Assembly (NCBI GenBank): GCA_013115135.1
Contig: JABANP010000442.1
Coordinates: 1 to 44,099 of the forward strand
From: Perkinsus olseni
Taxonomy: Eukaryota; Perkinsozoa; Perkinsida; Perkinsidae
Direction: 5' to 3'
Length of the DNA: 44,099 bases
Shown here: positions 1-11,476 of the stretch, one piece after another
Layout: each line of letters starts with the position of its first letter
Position numbering within the stretch: the first letter of the stretch is position 1
Made by a program: the position numbers and the translations under genes
Notes under the pieces: generated by a model
Databases searched by the model: none
Told to the model about the DNA's origin: nothing
Seen by the model: the letters and a program-made list of their open reading frames with translations, nothing else

Positions 1-44
1 TGGCTCACAACGGCCAGTCCACCAGTGGTTTTTCTCCCTGCGCA

Positions 45-894
45 ATGGTTAACATCGCTTCCTTCACCTTGTTATTGCTGTCGATTTTCACCTCAGTGAT
101 GGCCCTGCAAACTGCCACTAATAACGCAAAGGTAATCCCGCCCCGTCGAAGTTCATCATAAACTCCTGTTGATCGGGAGGATGATAGTTCTGGGTCGGAT
201 AAGTATGATAGGCTGTTGAACGAAATGTCCAAGTTGAACGATCGGATGTCCAAGTTAATACACTTCACCCAAAGGTACCGCTAACGATAACTGGACAGTA
301 GCATTAACTGTCCAAAGCTATCGCCCATTCATCTTGCCATTCTAGATTAAGGTGCGCCGTGGAGAGTGCGAAGCTCGCTACATTGACGGTGACCTGGCAG
401 TGAGCTCTGCTTTGCATAAACACCACTTTCGCTGGTCCGTGAATGAACCACGAGAGATGGCCTTCTCATCTTGGTAGTAATCATCTTCAACTAGCTAAAT
501 CCCTATCATCTGAGTACTCTACGCGCATAGTTGTTGCATGGCTCATTAACCAGATCAAGCGACTCTGTTCTCAGGGTACAAATTCATGGGAGGTGCAGGT
601 ATCAGGTTTTGGGACGGCGACCGCAAGTCTGCTGCCGAAATACGGGGGACATTCGAAGAGATCAAAAATAAGTTCGCCGAAATCTATCCCATTGCCCACT
701 TGGTCGACACGATCAACCAGGCATTGGAAAACTGGGATATGTATGAATATGACTGCTCAAGTCTGATCAATACCATTCAAGGAACTCCTCCTCCGAGTGT
801 CCAACCTGGAAGGAATTGGATGGCGGATTTCCTAGTTGCCAAGATGGATAGAGCATTTGAACTGGCCAGGGAATATGGAAGCATCAAGCCTTGA
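45..894 (+). CDS. Small secreted protein, family copy A (multi-exon; possibly degenerate)
   Basis: Exon 1 (45-131) encodes a signal peptide: Met, a run of Leu/Ile/Phe, then a likely cleavage site ending S-V-M-A before LQTATNNAK, followed by a GTAATC donor. A second exon around 170-275 is polar and coiled-coil-like (EMSKLNDRMSKLIHF). A third near 345-475 has the motif YIDGDLAVS. The last exon (about 581-894) ends at TGA with TPPPSVQPGRNWMADFL. Each block has a counterpart in the next gene (1485-2318), so the two are tandem paralogs. The join between exons 2 and 3 does not fall in phase with obvious splice sites, so this copy may be degenerate or my boundary may be wrong. Function unknown; the signal peptide predicts secretion. 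Confidence 0.6.
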
Positions 895-1484
895 AGTGTA
901 TTGATCATGATAACTTGATGACGCTGTGATGTTCATGTTTATCTAAGATTATGATGTGGTGTTGTATATCACTAATTGGAAGAGTATTGGACACGGAAGT
1001 GTGGGTCTATCCCAAGACATCTACGGTGCTCCTCTTCCTGGAGGACACTACTAAGCCCTGTGCGGCTCATTCGGCCCCGGAGGCCACGTACTTATTCGGA
1101 GACGAGACGGCTGTCGTTGTCAACCTTTCGCAGTCTCCTTCTGTCAGAGTATCCAAGGCGATTTCATAGTTACGAGGTAGCCGCCCACTGCTTCTTGAGG
1201 ATCGAAGGGCCTCCAACCGATGACTTCTCTCACCACACGTCGGGAATTCATGCGAGCTTCAATTCGGCTAGCAGGAATTCCGGCTCAGAAAAGTGAAGAA
1301 TCCCTCCTCAGTCCTGATTGAAAAACCAACTGTTGTGCGCCAAATCATTCAAAAGACTCTTGCAGTATTAGGGGCCCAACAGAAGGCGAGTCAGGGGACG
1401 GGCAATCGGTATTCGACCCCGCCAGAATACAAAGTGTTAGGTCCGAACCCTCGAATCATCAGTGATATCATCCCTCGTGAGATT

Positions 1485-2318
1485 ATGACCACCCTCATCA
1501 TTCGTGCATTATCGTTCGTGCTGACTCTTGCAGCAGTGACCCTGGCCCTGCAGGCTAACCCAAAGGTGAGAGTAACTCAGCAACAGTCCGTCCTCAGGTG
1601 ACCATCCGCATGCACAGGAACCGAAGGGCATGAACGTGTACATTCAAGTGGCTAACTTGGCCAGTGAAGTGACTAAGCTAAGCAAGCAAGTATCCAAGCT
1701 GACCGGCCTAGTATCAAGCCAGACAAATAAGTTGTCCAAGTTAATGAGCTTCTCACGGAAGGTGCAACAGTTGCCACACATGGCATTCCCCTAAGGCTAT
1801 AACAGCTTCGTTCTGTCGCAGATCGAAGCTCAGCCAAAAAGGTGTGTTGGTCACTATGTAGACGGTGATATTACCGTGTCTTGGGAGGACGATATTCAGA
1901 CCGTCTCCTGGAGGGTGACTGACCCACTAGAGCTGTACTTCAGCGCTAGGTAATTTTCATGGTCATCACCTCCTGATAATTTACATTTTTATCGAGCCTC
2001 AGTATACGTCCCAGCAAATGGACTACTATCCTTTTCCAAGACGCGGACCGTGAAGGGGAGATCAAAGCAAATTTGATCGACATGCCGAGCAGGGTTGCCA
2101 ACATTTTCCCCTTGTCCAACAACTTGACCGACATGATCATGAAGGTATCTACGGATCCCAAGGATGAGATGACGTGCACGCTCATGATCGATCTGCTAGA
2201 GAGGACCCCTCCTGAAGGATACCAGGCTGGATGGGATTGGATGAAGAGATTCCTCAATGACAAGATGGCCAAGGCATTGCAGCTAGCTGGAGACGTCGGG
2301 AAACTCAAGAGTATATGA
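1485..2318 (+). CDS. Small secreted protein, family copy B (multi-exon)
   Basis: Exon 1 (1485-1565, 27 codons, phase 0) is a signal peptide with core FVLTLAAVTLA, then LQANPK and a GTGAGA donor. Exon 2 starts near 1619 after CATGCACAG and is a coiled-coil-like stretch (EVTKLSKQVSKLTGLVSS). An intron of about 59 nt ends CTGTCGCAG. Exon 3 carries YVDGDITVSW and SWRVTDP. The last exon encodes ERTPPEGYQAGWDWMKRFL and ends at TGA 2316-2318. All junctions used here are in phase. Shared features with copy A are the signal-peptide exon ending in A-LQ, the heptad region, the Y-(I/V)-DGD motif and the TPP...W-M...F-L C-terminus. The family is not one I recognise. A secreted, lineage-specific product is an inference. 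Confidence 0.72.
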
Positions 2319-2895
2319 AGATTTTGGACATGTTCCCGAGATGTTTATAGAGACAGTGCTGCGGGGTTGAGAGTGTTTGAGTGGACCAGAAATATCGGAA
2401 GACACGGTATGGGGCGCGGACTCTACGCCCCTCCATAACTAGCGTCTATCAAGGCTTAAACGATCCATCCCTGCCATTCCAACACGCTTGTGCAGAAGGA
2501 CTGACGACTCGTCAGTGACGAGTGGAGTTAGGAGAGATGCCAGTTCCCACTCACAGCTGCGTTCCTGCGGAGATGGTGATCAACTGAATGCACTTCAGCT
2601 CTTCGCAACCAGCAGGTAGTCATTAACGATCTGTAACCACGGGGCAACACTACTTAATTGGACGAATCTCCGGAGCTTAATTCTTGTAGCACTGGACCCA
2701 ACTCTATCACGACATTGAAAGGAAACTCGCATCAACAGTCAGCGTAGTCCAGTTGTTGTTTTTAACAGTAACGTCGTCATTATCAGCTTTATAGTACTTC
2801 TAGGAAGTAGACCGCACTGCCTGGGCAAAGTGGTACCTTCCGTGGAAAAACATCCCCGCCAAGATTCGAACCAGGGACCTCCCGGATGCCAACAC
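2319..2895. other. Intergenic region between copy B and the XPO7 3' end
   Basis: About 580 bases with no convincing exon on either strand. The right end holds a tRNA B-box-like sequence read on the minus strand (see 2855-2895). I see no tandem repeat or clear regulatory motif. Confidence 0.5.
2855..2895 (-). other. tRNA 3'-half-like sequence with a T-run
   Basis: Read on the minus strand, this contains GGTTCGAATC (a match to the Pol III B-box), flanked by a weak T-arm-like stem and followed by a T6 run resembling a Pol III terminator. The 5' half would have to lie in the XPO7 coding exon and does not fold as a tRNA, so this is not an intact tRNA gene. It may be a SINE or tRNA fragment in the 3' region of XPO7, or a coincidence. 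Confidence 0.25.
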
Positions 2896-5800
2896 TTACA
2901 TATTCCGCGTGAAGTGATCGCGATTTTTCGTTTGAAGGCTATCCGTCACACCCACCATCAGCTCAGAGAAGCACTTGCCAACGTACCTGCGTTGAGGAAC
3001 TGCAAGAGCGCAAGAATCGACAGATCGGCCGCTTACTGTTGGCGATCTTCCGTGGGCTGCTGCCTCACTATCAACTCCTGAGCTTGTGTATACGTGTCTT
3101 TATACCTACGCACAAATTTCCCATACCAAATCTCCCCCAAATCGTGCATCCCCTCACATTAGAATCAACGCCAATATCGGTCTCGATATACTCCAGGTCG
3201 AATTGAACTCTCCCGCCATTATCAATTGGAGCATCAAATTCAACACCCTTCGCAGTTCCGCGTCGACAGGTCCGCCCGGTACCAACAATCCTTGAGTCAC
3301 CCGCGCCACATCCTCAGCAGTAGCAGCCGTACCTAGCAATAACAATTACAAATCGATCAACCGTTTCATAACAGTTACCTCCTCCAACTGAAGACCCCAC
3401 TCCAGTGTGAGCAATATCGTAGAAGAATGTGCAGAGGTTGTCAATGCTGGCGCAGCACTGCATGCAAACGCTCGAATCAAACGACGTGAGGCCTTCCTCC
3501 AACGCCCGAATCAGGCCAGCTGAACACGACGATATTGACATAAGCAAATAGCGCTCGCCCCAGTGATCGATTAAGGTTACCTAGATGCTCCGCGGACTCG
3601 GCAACTTCGCAAACTAACTTCGCATGGTTCCTCGTGGCCAACTCCAAGAACATGAAGAATCTACAAATACAAAAATTGCCGAAAATTAAGGGACAGAACT
3701 CGCGGCTTACGGTTTGAGACACTTCAAGTAGCTCATCAGATCCGCTATCGGAATTGACATGCATAACTTCAATGCCAACGAGAGTGACATCGACAACGAA
3801 TTGTCATTATACCTGCAACCGCTCGAATAGCTCAGAACGATAACAACCCTTGCTGACATCCCGAAGGCCCGTAGTTCGAACCCCGCCCTCGATATTACAG
3901 TTCAAAGACACCAAAGTTTGTGTAGTTGCCGTGAAGCGCGTTGCTGAAGAGCTCCAACACACATCCGATGCCCTTGTACTTCTCACGATAAATATCTTTG
4001 TACACCGGCTGAAACCAAAGAGGTCAACCTCAGCACCAAAGATACTCCCTTACAAGCACTACACCCCACCCAACATACCACACCACGCGAGAATCGTCCG
4101 TTTAACACACGGACAAAGTCGCCAAATCCCAAGCAAGATAATCGAAAATTCAAAGCTCCACACCTTGTTTCCAAAAAACAACCTACTCAGCGCGTTCGAT
4201 CTTCCATAGTCGAAAGATGCCCAATTCATGATCTATGACGACCCGCTCGGAATCGAGGCCAAAGAACCCACACCAGTGGCCACTGCCACCCCCCTTCCGG
4301 TAGTACTTGACTCTGTTCGCGTTGCAACATCCTCTGACTGTAAGCTACCAGTATCTTCGATGCCTCTCTGAAGAGGAGGATACCATTGGGGGAGTTCTGG
4401 TCGAAGTTGATACGCTGCGCCTTGTTATATACGAACTCAGCCACCTGAGAACAAGCCACGACGTTAAGGAATTGCAAGATTGCAAGATACCTAGCACTCT
4501 GTTGAGGGAAAAAATCTTATGTCACTACCAGGTATCGAACCCGCGGCTTACGAATTTCAGGAGGGGAGTCGTGACTTCAGGATCATCCCAGTAGAAGTTG
4601 AGTGCTGCCGAGAAGACGGTAATCTTGCAGTTCTGCGGCTGCTTCGGGTTGTCCACCAACCAGTTAAACAAGATCGTGTACCTTCCAAACGATTAAACAC
4701 GCGTCAAAAATTCCTGATTCGTCGATAAATCGCCCATTATTACATATCGTGTGACACACAAGCCTGGCAGATTCCTCTCAAATCTCGGCAGAGTCCAATC
4801 AACGGCAGCCTCAGCTGCTCGCTGCGGAGTGCCGATCCGTCCCCGGTGTTAGCAGCTTGCCAAAGCTGTTCCAAAACCTGTAGCAAAAAAATCCCATTTT
4901 CCCGAGAATTTTCCGGAATTTTTCCTACCTGATACTGGGGCATCATAAAAGTGTTGAAAGTCTCCAATGCAGTCGTGCTGGTACTGCCATCTCGACACTC
5001 CATGAACAGCAGCTTCCCAAGAGTCGCGTAGTATTGCGTACCTGAGGGAAGAAGTCCGTAAGAGGAATTCTTTACCCTCCTATAATCGTTACGATATCGT
5101 CCGTATTTTGGGCCAGCATGAAGGAATCCCAAAGTAGAGCTGGCATGATTTGCCATCAAATGACGAACCTGAACGGCTACACAAAGTAGACCAAAACTCA
5201 ACGAAAAGCATTCGGGAGACACTCCTTGAAGTGATGACCAATACACGAAGACTTGAAATGCATTCTTTTGCACTACATAGCCCTCAGCAGGACGATAACA
5301 GGACACGGGAACCCCTCGAGAACTACAAACGTCTCCAAAACACTTCCCGCCCTTATTCAAGTACTACAAGATACCATTAAGCCTCCGGCCAAGCACAGAA
5401 GAGAAATGCCCACAATCACGTGTAACGGTATTCAACTATTGCCAACAATAAAGCTCCCTTAGTATTTGCTAGCGATCTATGCTCCCCGGCATCTTGCAAA
5501 CTACTACAAGACACCGGTGAGCCTCTCACCAAGGACGGCGGTGCCGAAGTGAGCGTTCGCCTGAACCCTTCCACTATTACAGTATCATTCTTGAGCAACA
5601 GCTTCCCGCTGATGATGAGATGTGGACTCATCTTGTCGACGGAATGCACGATGTTTACACCAGCAGCCAACTCATAGAAATATGCAAGGGTCCCTGAGAG
5701 TGAAAAAAAACCTGGTCAAAATTTACTTTTTTGCGGACAAAAATCCTCAGCAAAAAAAGCGAAATCACAATCCAGGACTACAATTTTCTGCATTCATTTT

Positions 5801-8800
5801 GAAATGACCTTTTCTCGCGCGCCACGAAATTATTACTCTTGAGGACCGCCTCCAGTGTGTATCGATGCTGCAGGTTGGTAACGATCTTCTTGATCAATAT
5901 TCCAAGAATAGCATCTTCATCCTTCAAACCAAGCACCGTACCTTATTCGTATCAATCAAGCATCAACCTCAGATTCCTCGACTTACAAACTCTCTCCTGT
6001 ACCACTCTACTCGGATTCTCAGACGAGGCCATCGAAACGTCCCCACGTGATAAGGCAGACGGGGGTGCACCTAAACGACGGTATGAGTAACCTACTAGGA
6101 CACATACGGGAATTACCAAATACACAGAGCTCTAAATAGAGAAATTATTAAGAGACTTATTTTTGAGGAGTACGGGAATTATCGAATTCGTTGGAGCTCA
6201 AGTATAGAAATTTTCAAGAGAAAACTGCTGGGACGGACGGGAAGAGCGCTCCCTGGTCCAAGGGGGGGGGTCCCGTATCATCATCTCCCTGGTGAAGAGC
6301 GGCCTGCCCCCTCTCCCTCAGAAGACTCCCACAAAACCGGATAATATTCCAATATTGAGGATTACTGAGGGCGAGGATAATCGCCGAGGCCGTCGCCATA
6401 AAGTGAATCCCTTCTTCAAGTGATAATAACATTCTCAGGGTACGATTTAGGAATCACCGGTCCAGAAGCCCCACGACACAACTTGCCCTTCACGATATTA
6501 TTACTAGCTGACAGCTGCCTCGCATGCTCCCCAATATAAACCTTCCTGAACTGTTCCATGAAATAAAGATATCTGCCAACAGTCAACCTAAGATACTCCA
6601 CGCACGGGAAAGATTCCCTTACGAAAGTTCAAGGGTTTCTAAATTCGTTGGGTCCTTAGATTCCGGTGGCAGGTTCGTATTGGCGTCCGTTTGGTTCATC
6701 AGGGAGAACACCCGGCCAGCAATTTCACCGTTGATAACCTGCAGAATTCGTCTTCGAGAAATTATTAGAGTCGGCGAGAAGGAAGAATACCACGAGGGAC
6801 TTTGCTTTTAATCCTACATGCAGAGGTTGAGAGCCACTTGGTTGCTGTTGCTGTTGAGCCCTCATACTGCTTGTGCCTAAAATCCAACCCATTTCGTATC
6901 TTCCATGCTTCAACCTTTGATACTCACTTCCAGTATTTCCACCAACAAGTGCCCCCATAATATATACCAACCATGCTAGTTTGTGTTCATTCACGTTAGC
7001 TTCCGATGTGCAACCTCCGAACAATTCCAAGACCTGACCAAAGATACGTTTCATAGCATCTCAATAATATGCTACTCTCCACCAGAAGACCCGCAATCGT
7101 TCGCGACGCCTGCAATTAGGCTATAATGCCGCACAAGCAAACTCGCTTCTCAAGCCCGAGTTTTAAACCCCTGCGAGTTCCACGTGGACCAGAGTCACCA
7201 AACGGTAATATCAAGATACGCTAACTTCTACCTCACTCGTATCTCGCCAGGTTCAACCTCTGGCCCACGATCGTCTACGCTACCAAACCTTTCTCGGAAA
7301 TATAAGTCAACAGCTTTCCCCAACCCCCTTCCCGAGCACTACATGCGATAATAATCTGATAATTCAACCTCGCCAATTGGGCCATGACATCCAATTGCTC
7401 CCCTCCTAAATAAAGAGGCAATTTGCGGAAGGTGTGGTACTAGCACGCATGCACATATTACTCAACACTTCATCCTGTAGAGCATCTTCAAAGCCCTCAT
7501 CATCCATCGAGTCCTCGCCCCGTGCTGCCATGTCCGCTAGGAACAGCCTCGAGTCTATGTAACTGAAGGAGAATATCTTTATCATGCCCAATAAATCCAT
7601 ATTGTCCAACGCTTTGTGACTAGAGCTGAGTACAGAGGAAGTGAATACAGCATACTCCTAACTAGTGTAATGCTTCATGTACAGGTTAAATCGAAATATA
7701 TTCCCAGTCCATTCAAAAGATATTCCCAGTCCATTAAGAAAATATTCCCAGTCCTTAAAAAAGATATTTCCAGTCCTTTAAGAAGATATTCCCAGTCCGT
7801 TCGAAAGATATTTCCAGTCCCTTAAAGAGATGTTCCCAGTCCTTTAAGAAGATATTCCCATTCCGTTAAAAGACATCCCTGGCCGTTCCGTAAGATCTTT
7901 CTCAGGGATAATCACTGGTTGGTGTGGTACTTGTCATTACTACCTCACAGTAATGGTGTAGATGTAGTCCTCTAATTTAGTATGGAACCCCGGTGTTTTA
8001 TCCTTGTCATTCATGATAGGCATCACAAGCTGCGCCCAGAATTGCAACAGATAATGCTTACTGTTCGGAAGTATCTAAAGCCAAAACTCATACCAAATTT
8101 CCCCCGAATCCTCTCCAAGAGACCCCCACCTGCCAATTCTTTATTGCGTCAATGGTGAAGCCATAGACCTGCTCCAACCACATCTCGAAGCTTGGTACCT
8201 AGGGCATATCTTCAGGGCGTATCTTAGATTGACCCATGCCACACCTGCTTGAGCTCTTTGAATTGGCTACTAGTATTGATTCTTCCGATCAGCCGACACG
8301 TCTCATGAAGACATTGCGGATCCGACAATCCAACTTTATTAGATATCAAATGAGCAGTGCCTTCCATCATACTCTGTAACAGTGCTGTTTCTGAAATCAA
8401 GCATAGTGATATTCATGCACGTAGCGTGCGCCCTGCCGATCGATTTCAGATCAACCGTTAGTGCCCCTGAGTTACTACTTTCCTCTTCATTTTGAAAGAA
8501 TGATCGTCTTAGCGAACTAAGAAGTACCAAACACTGAAGACAGTATCTGAACAACACCAACAAAAGAAGCATGCGACGATCATAACACCCTCGTCACAAC
8601 ACACGTGCAGAGAGGCCATTGAACCAGAGACGACCAACCCATACACTTTTCAAAACAACGGAAACAACATCACTAAGTCCATCTGCCAAACTGTGGAACG
8701 ACAAAGCAATACCCATACTGGGTCGAGAAAAGATACGTCCCTGTTGGTAACTCTCATTCCCGAACTCCACTCCGTGACTACTTCCAGCTACACCTGCTTG

Positions 8801-10988
8801 TGCCTCTCACAGCCTAATACATTCGATCATCAATTGTACTAGGCTGTATGGCAGTATGATTTCGAAAACTGTATCAGATTGTGATATAGAAGGAAAATCA
8901 ACTGTCACGCGCCTCGAAATACCTAGATGACCAATTCCACACCACCAATACTACATCGCGCAATCCTTCCACCCATTCTTGCAGCTGCTGTCGTACAACT
9001 GGAAGAACCTACCGAAGAAAACAATAGTGCCCCAGTGGATTCATCATCAGCCTCCTCCCTACAGCTTCGGAATGATATTATCCTTCAACACCGTCCAGTT
9101 ATGGGGGACCATCACTGTGGTCTGGTCCTCAGAAGTTTCATCAGGGATAGTACCTGTACTATGGAGATACTATCGGTCAGTAATCTATTCATGACATATA
9201 ATACCATATAATGAATATGTTTACTCAATTTATGGTACTGTAAATACTATCGTTAATAATAATTCAAAACACCACACCACTATCACGCTCGGTGTTAAGT
9301 CGCCATCTTGTTATACTACGCGGACACTCGATAACCTCCTTTCCCGCATAGTTCTGCGTAGATCGCCCAGCGGGACCCGCTACCCGAAGATGCGCAAGTT
9401 CGGGAAAATGTGGTATTGCATCGGAGCATTATTCCCCGACAACACTTACCCATGAAATCAAAGCTCAAACAGTTATAAGCCAGCTGCAGCACCTGGCACA
9501 CAAACCATACTACTCCTAATTCCCTTCGCCCTCCTCATTACTTTCTTCACCAATTTGAATTCATCCATTTTGTCATCAATCCGTAGTTTCCCCTCGTACA
9601 TCTGAGTCAGGATATCCACTGCCGTTGTGAAGATCTGGGGAAGCGCTATGTCCCGAAACGAGAGTGCCGTGCCTGACAAGGAAAACAACTTCTTCCACAA
9701 GATAATTCCTTGCGAACAATCATTCTGCTTCGCATGGAAAATTCAGAACTTTATCGGGAAAAGAATATGCACACTGTTGAATAGAAAGTTGATCGCTGGT
9801 GATTAATTTTCCTCATGCTAATAGTTGTGAAAACGGATGCAATTTTTGTCAAAACACTTGTCGATAATATTCCAGTAACGCCTTCCTTTGTACGTCTAAA
9901 TCGGGACATCCCCGGCCCGACGGTGGGCTGGATATCCGCAGTTAGCTGAACGTAGATGTCCAGACCAAGTATCCAATGGCGAGTAGATGCTGAGAGGAAC
10001 TTTTGTACCTGCCCGTGGAATCTTTGCATACCAACTTTTGCCCAATTCATGAAAATTATTACATCGCTGACAATAGTCTGATGTTGGGGTCCCTCAAGCC
10101 AGCTAAGCTTCACAATACGACAGAGAAAGCGAACCAGGAAGGACACCGCGTACCTTCGGGTAGAAAATAACGTACGCATGCGCGTGATACTGCGAGCACT
10201 TACGGAGCACTGTTTTGGAGAGCCTCGCAATTCTGGAAGAGATAATTCAGCATGAAATTCTGAGAAAGAACACAGGGATCTCCCAAGGGGACGCAGTGGA
10301 ATCTCGACAAGTACTGTGAAGGAAAATTGAACCGAGTTTATGGTGTGATGGCAAGCATATATCATAGACACTTGTAGAGCAGCCAAAGACGCTCGTTTGG
10401 CACGGGAACTCGTAAACGAGTACTGAGATACTCCAAAATCAGAATACTCTCCAGAATTGTGCTTCTGAGTATCCCGAGTACGGCTCCCCAAGGGAGAGTC
10501 GCGGGTGAAGGAAGGGCCTCAACTCGCATAGGACAGGCAAGAGCGAGAATCGACACGTAGACGTAGTCAAGGAGAATAGACGTGAAGGTTTCATCCAGCT
10601 CCGCACTTAGGACGAATTAAACTTGGATGATATTGAAGAAAGTTAAAACAATGGTAATGGCCCAAGCTGGCTGCCGTGGTTATCACCTTCATATCCTCCC
10701 TTTGCTGCTCAGTAACAGCGGTCCAGTTGGCAGTGGCGACCTTAGTCAAAGCGGTAGAGGCAAAAACAAGCGCTTGCTGGTTGGAGGAGTTCGCCAGGAC
10801 GTATCTAAAAATCCGTCTTTGACTAGGGTCGACCAGCCCGCTGCGTATTACTGTAATTGTGGTACCGAGTCAATGCCGTTGAGTAGGGGCGTGAGGACCT
10901 CATGAGCATGCCTTTGAGCCTGCTCATTGGGAGGGTTGTAGAACTCCGTACAGAGCCTTTCAAATTGAGCCAAGGAAGCCGCGTCCAT
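2896..10988 (-). CDS. XPO7: Exportin-7-like nuclear transport receptor (many exons)
   Basis: A karyopherin-beta export receptor, expected to carry cargo out of the nucleus with RanGTP. Landmarks along the minus strand follow the exportin-7/RanBP16 order: start MDAASLAQFERLC (10988); VQKFLSASTRHWILGLDIYV (near 10000); SFRDIALPQIF (near 9650); LAYNCLSFDFMG (near 9460); LSSLRRSFFQNEEE (near 8500); KLAWLVYIMGALVGG (near 6980); EQFRKVYIGE (near 6540); YATLGKLLFMEC (near 5020); GLCRDLRGICQACVS (near 4780); NFDQNSPNGILLFREASK (near 4400); LTSFDSSVCMQCCASIDNL (near 3470); TWSISRPILALIL (near 3210); LQTKNRDHFTRNM (near 2915). Exons are short and introns numerous. The minus-strand TAA at 2896-2898 may be the true end or lie just inside a last intron (ATGTAAGTG resembles a donor). 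One intron carries a minisatellite (7701-7898) and another begins with a dispersed motif (5815-5836). Confidence 0.93.
5700..5837 (-). other. Longer AT-rich XPO7 intron starting with a dispersed GC-rich motif
   Basis: On the minus strand the exon ending in TLEAVLK is followed by GTAATAATTTCGTGGCGCGC, a likely donor, then AT-rich DNA up to a polypyrimidine tract and ...CTCTCAG before the exon reading GTLAYFYELAAG. At roughly 135 nt it is longer than the usual 45-55 nt introns here. Its first 22 bases are identical to the start of an intron in the DHHC gene (36910-36931). Confidence 0.6.
5815..5836 (-). repeat. Dispersed intron motif at a 5' splice site of XPO7
   Basis: On the minus strand it reads GTAATAATTTCGTGGCGCGC followed by GA, directly after the XPO7 exon TLEAVLK. 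It is identical over 22 bases to 36910-36931 in the unrelated DHHC gene. Confidence 0.75.
7701..7898. repeat. 22-bp minisatellite, about 9 diverged copies, in an XPO7 intron
   Basis: The unit TTCCCAGTCCNTTNAAAAGA plus about 2 bases (period 22) repeats from 7701. Eight units are clear and the ninth (7877-7898) is degenerate. Variation is concentrated in the A/T-rich half, while TTCCCAGTCC is nearly invariant. It lies between XPO7 exons (the exon around 7550 and the one around 8500), hence in an intron. Neither strand gives a protein-like reading that continues the neighbouring exons. Confidence 0.9.
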
Positions 10989-11206
10989 TAGTAGGCCGAG
11001 TAGGGGGGATGCACAACACACACAAGAGGAGGACGGCCAACTGAGAACGAGGGGCTACTATTGATAAGGACGGGACAGTGGCAGTAGTAGTGTCAAGAGG
11101 TGGAGGCACGGGAATGCTGATACACAGGATGATGGTCGAAGGTATCGAGTCATCTCTCTTTTGAGTTTAATGGTCAGCGGCCGATCGATTCACGACGATC
11201 GCTTCG

Positions 11207-11283
11207 GTTGTTTTGGCCGAACGGTAGAGCACTCATCCATCACAGCAATATCCTTCAACCCAGGTTCGAACCCCGGCAACGCC
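11207..11283 (+). other. tRNA-like sequence or tRNA-derived element with intact A and B boxes
   Basis: TGGCCGAACGG (11214-11224) fits the Pol III A-box and GGTTCGAACC (11263-11272) fits the B-box, about 40 bp apart as in a tRNA. A T-stem pairs at 4 of 5 positions (CCAGG/CCCGG) and the acceptor arms GTTGTTT/CAACGCC at 5 of 7 including a wobble. The D stem pairs at only 2 of 4, and the anticodon stem does not form. It is best seen as a decayed tRNA or the head of a tRNA-derived SINE. I assign no amino acid. Confidence 0.4.
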
Positions 11284-11476
11284 TCTGACGAGATTCGATT
11301 TTCTCTAGTAGTCTGTATTCTTCTTCCTTCCAATGACTTATGGCCATATCCATCCTTATGGTACCAACTTCTATCGTGGTTACAAGCTCGACATCGTCGG
11401 TAGGATACGCCGACTAGCCGAAGCCGGGATGTAGGTCAACCTACTCGGAAGATACCACACCTTCCCTTCCTCAGGC

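Noticed and set aside
3870..3895. GTTCGAACCCC resembling a B-box
   Set aside because: Within the XPO7 gene region, no matching A-box at tRNA distance and no stem pairing.
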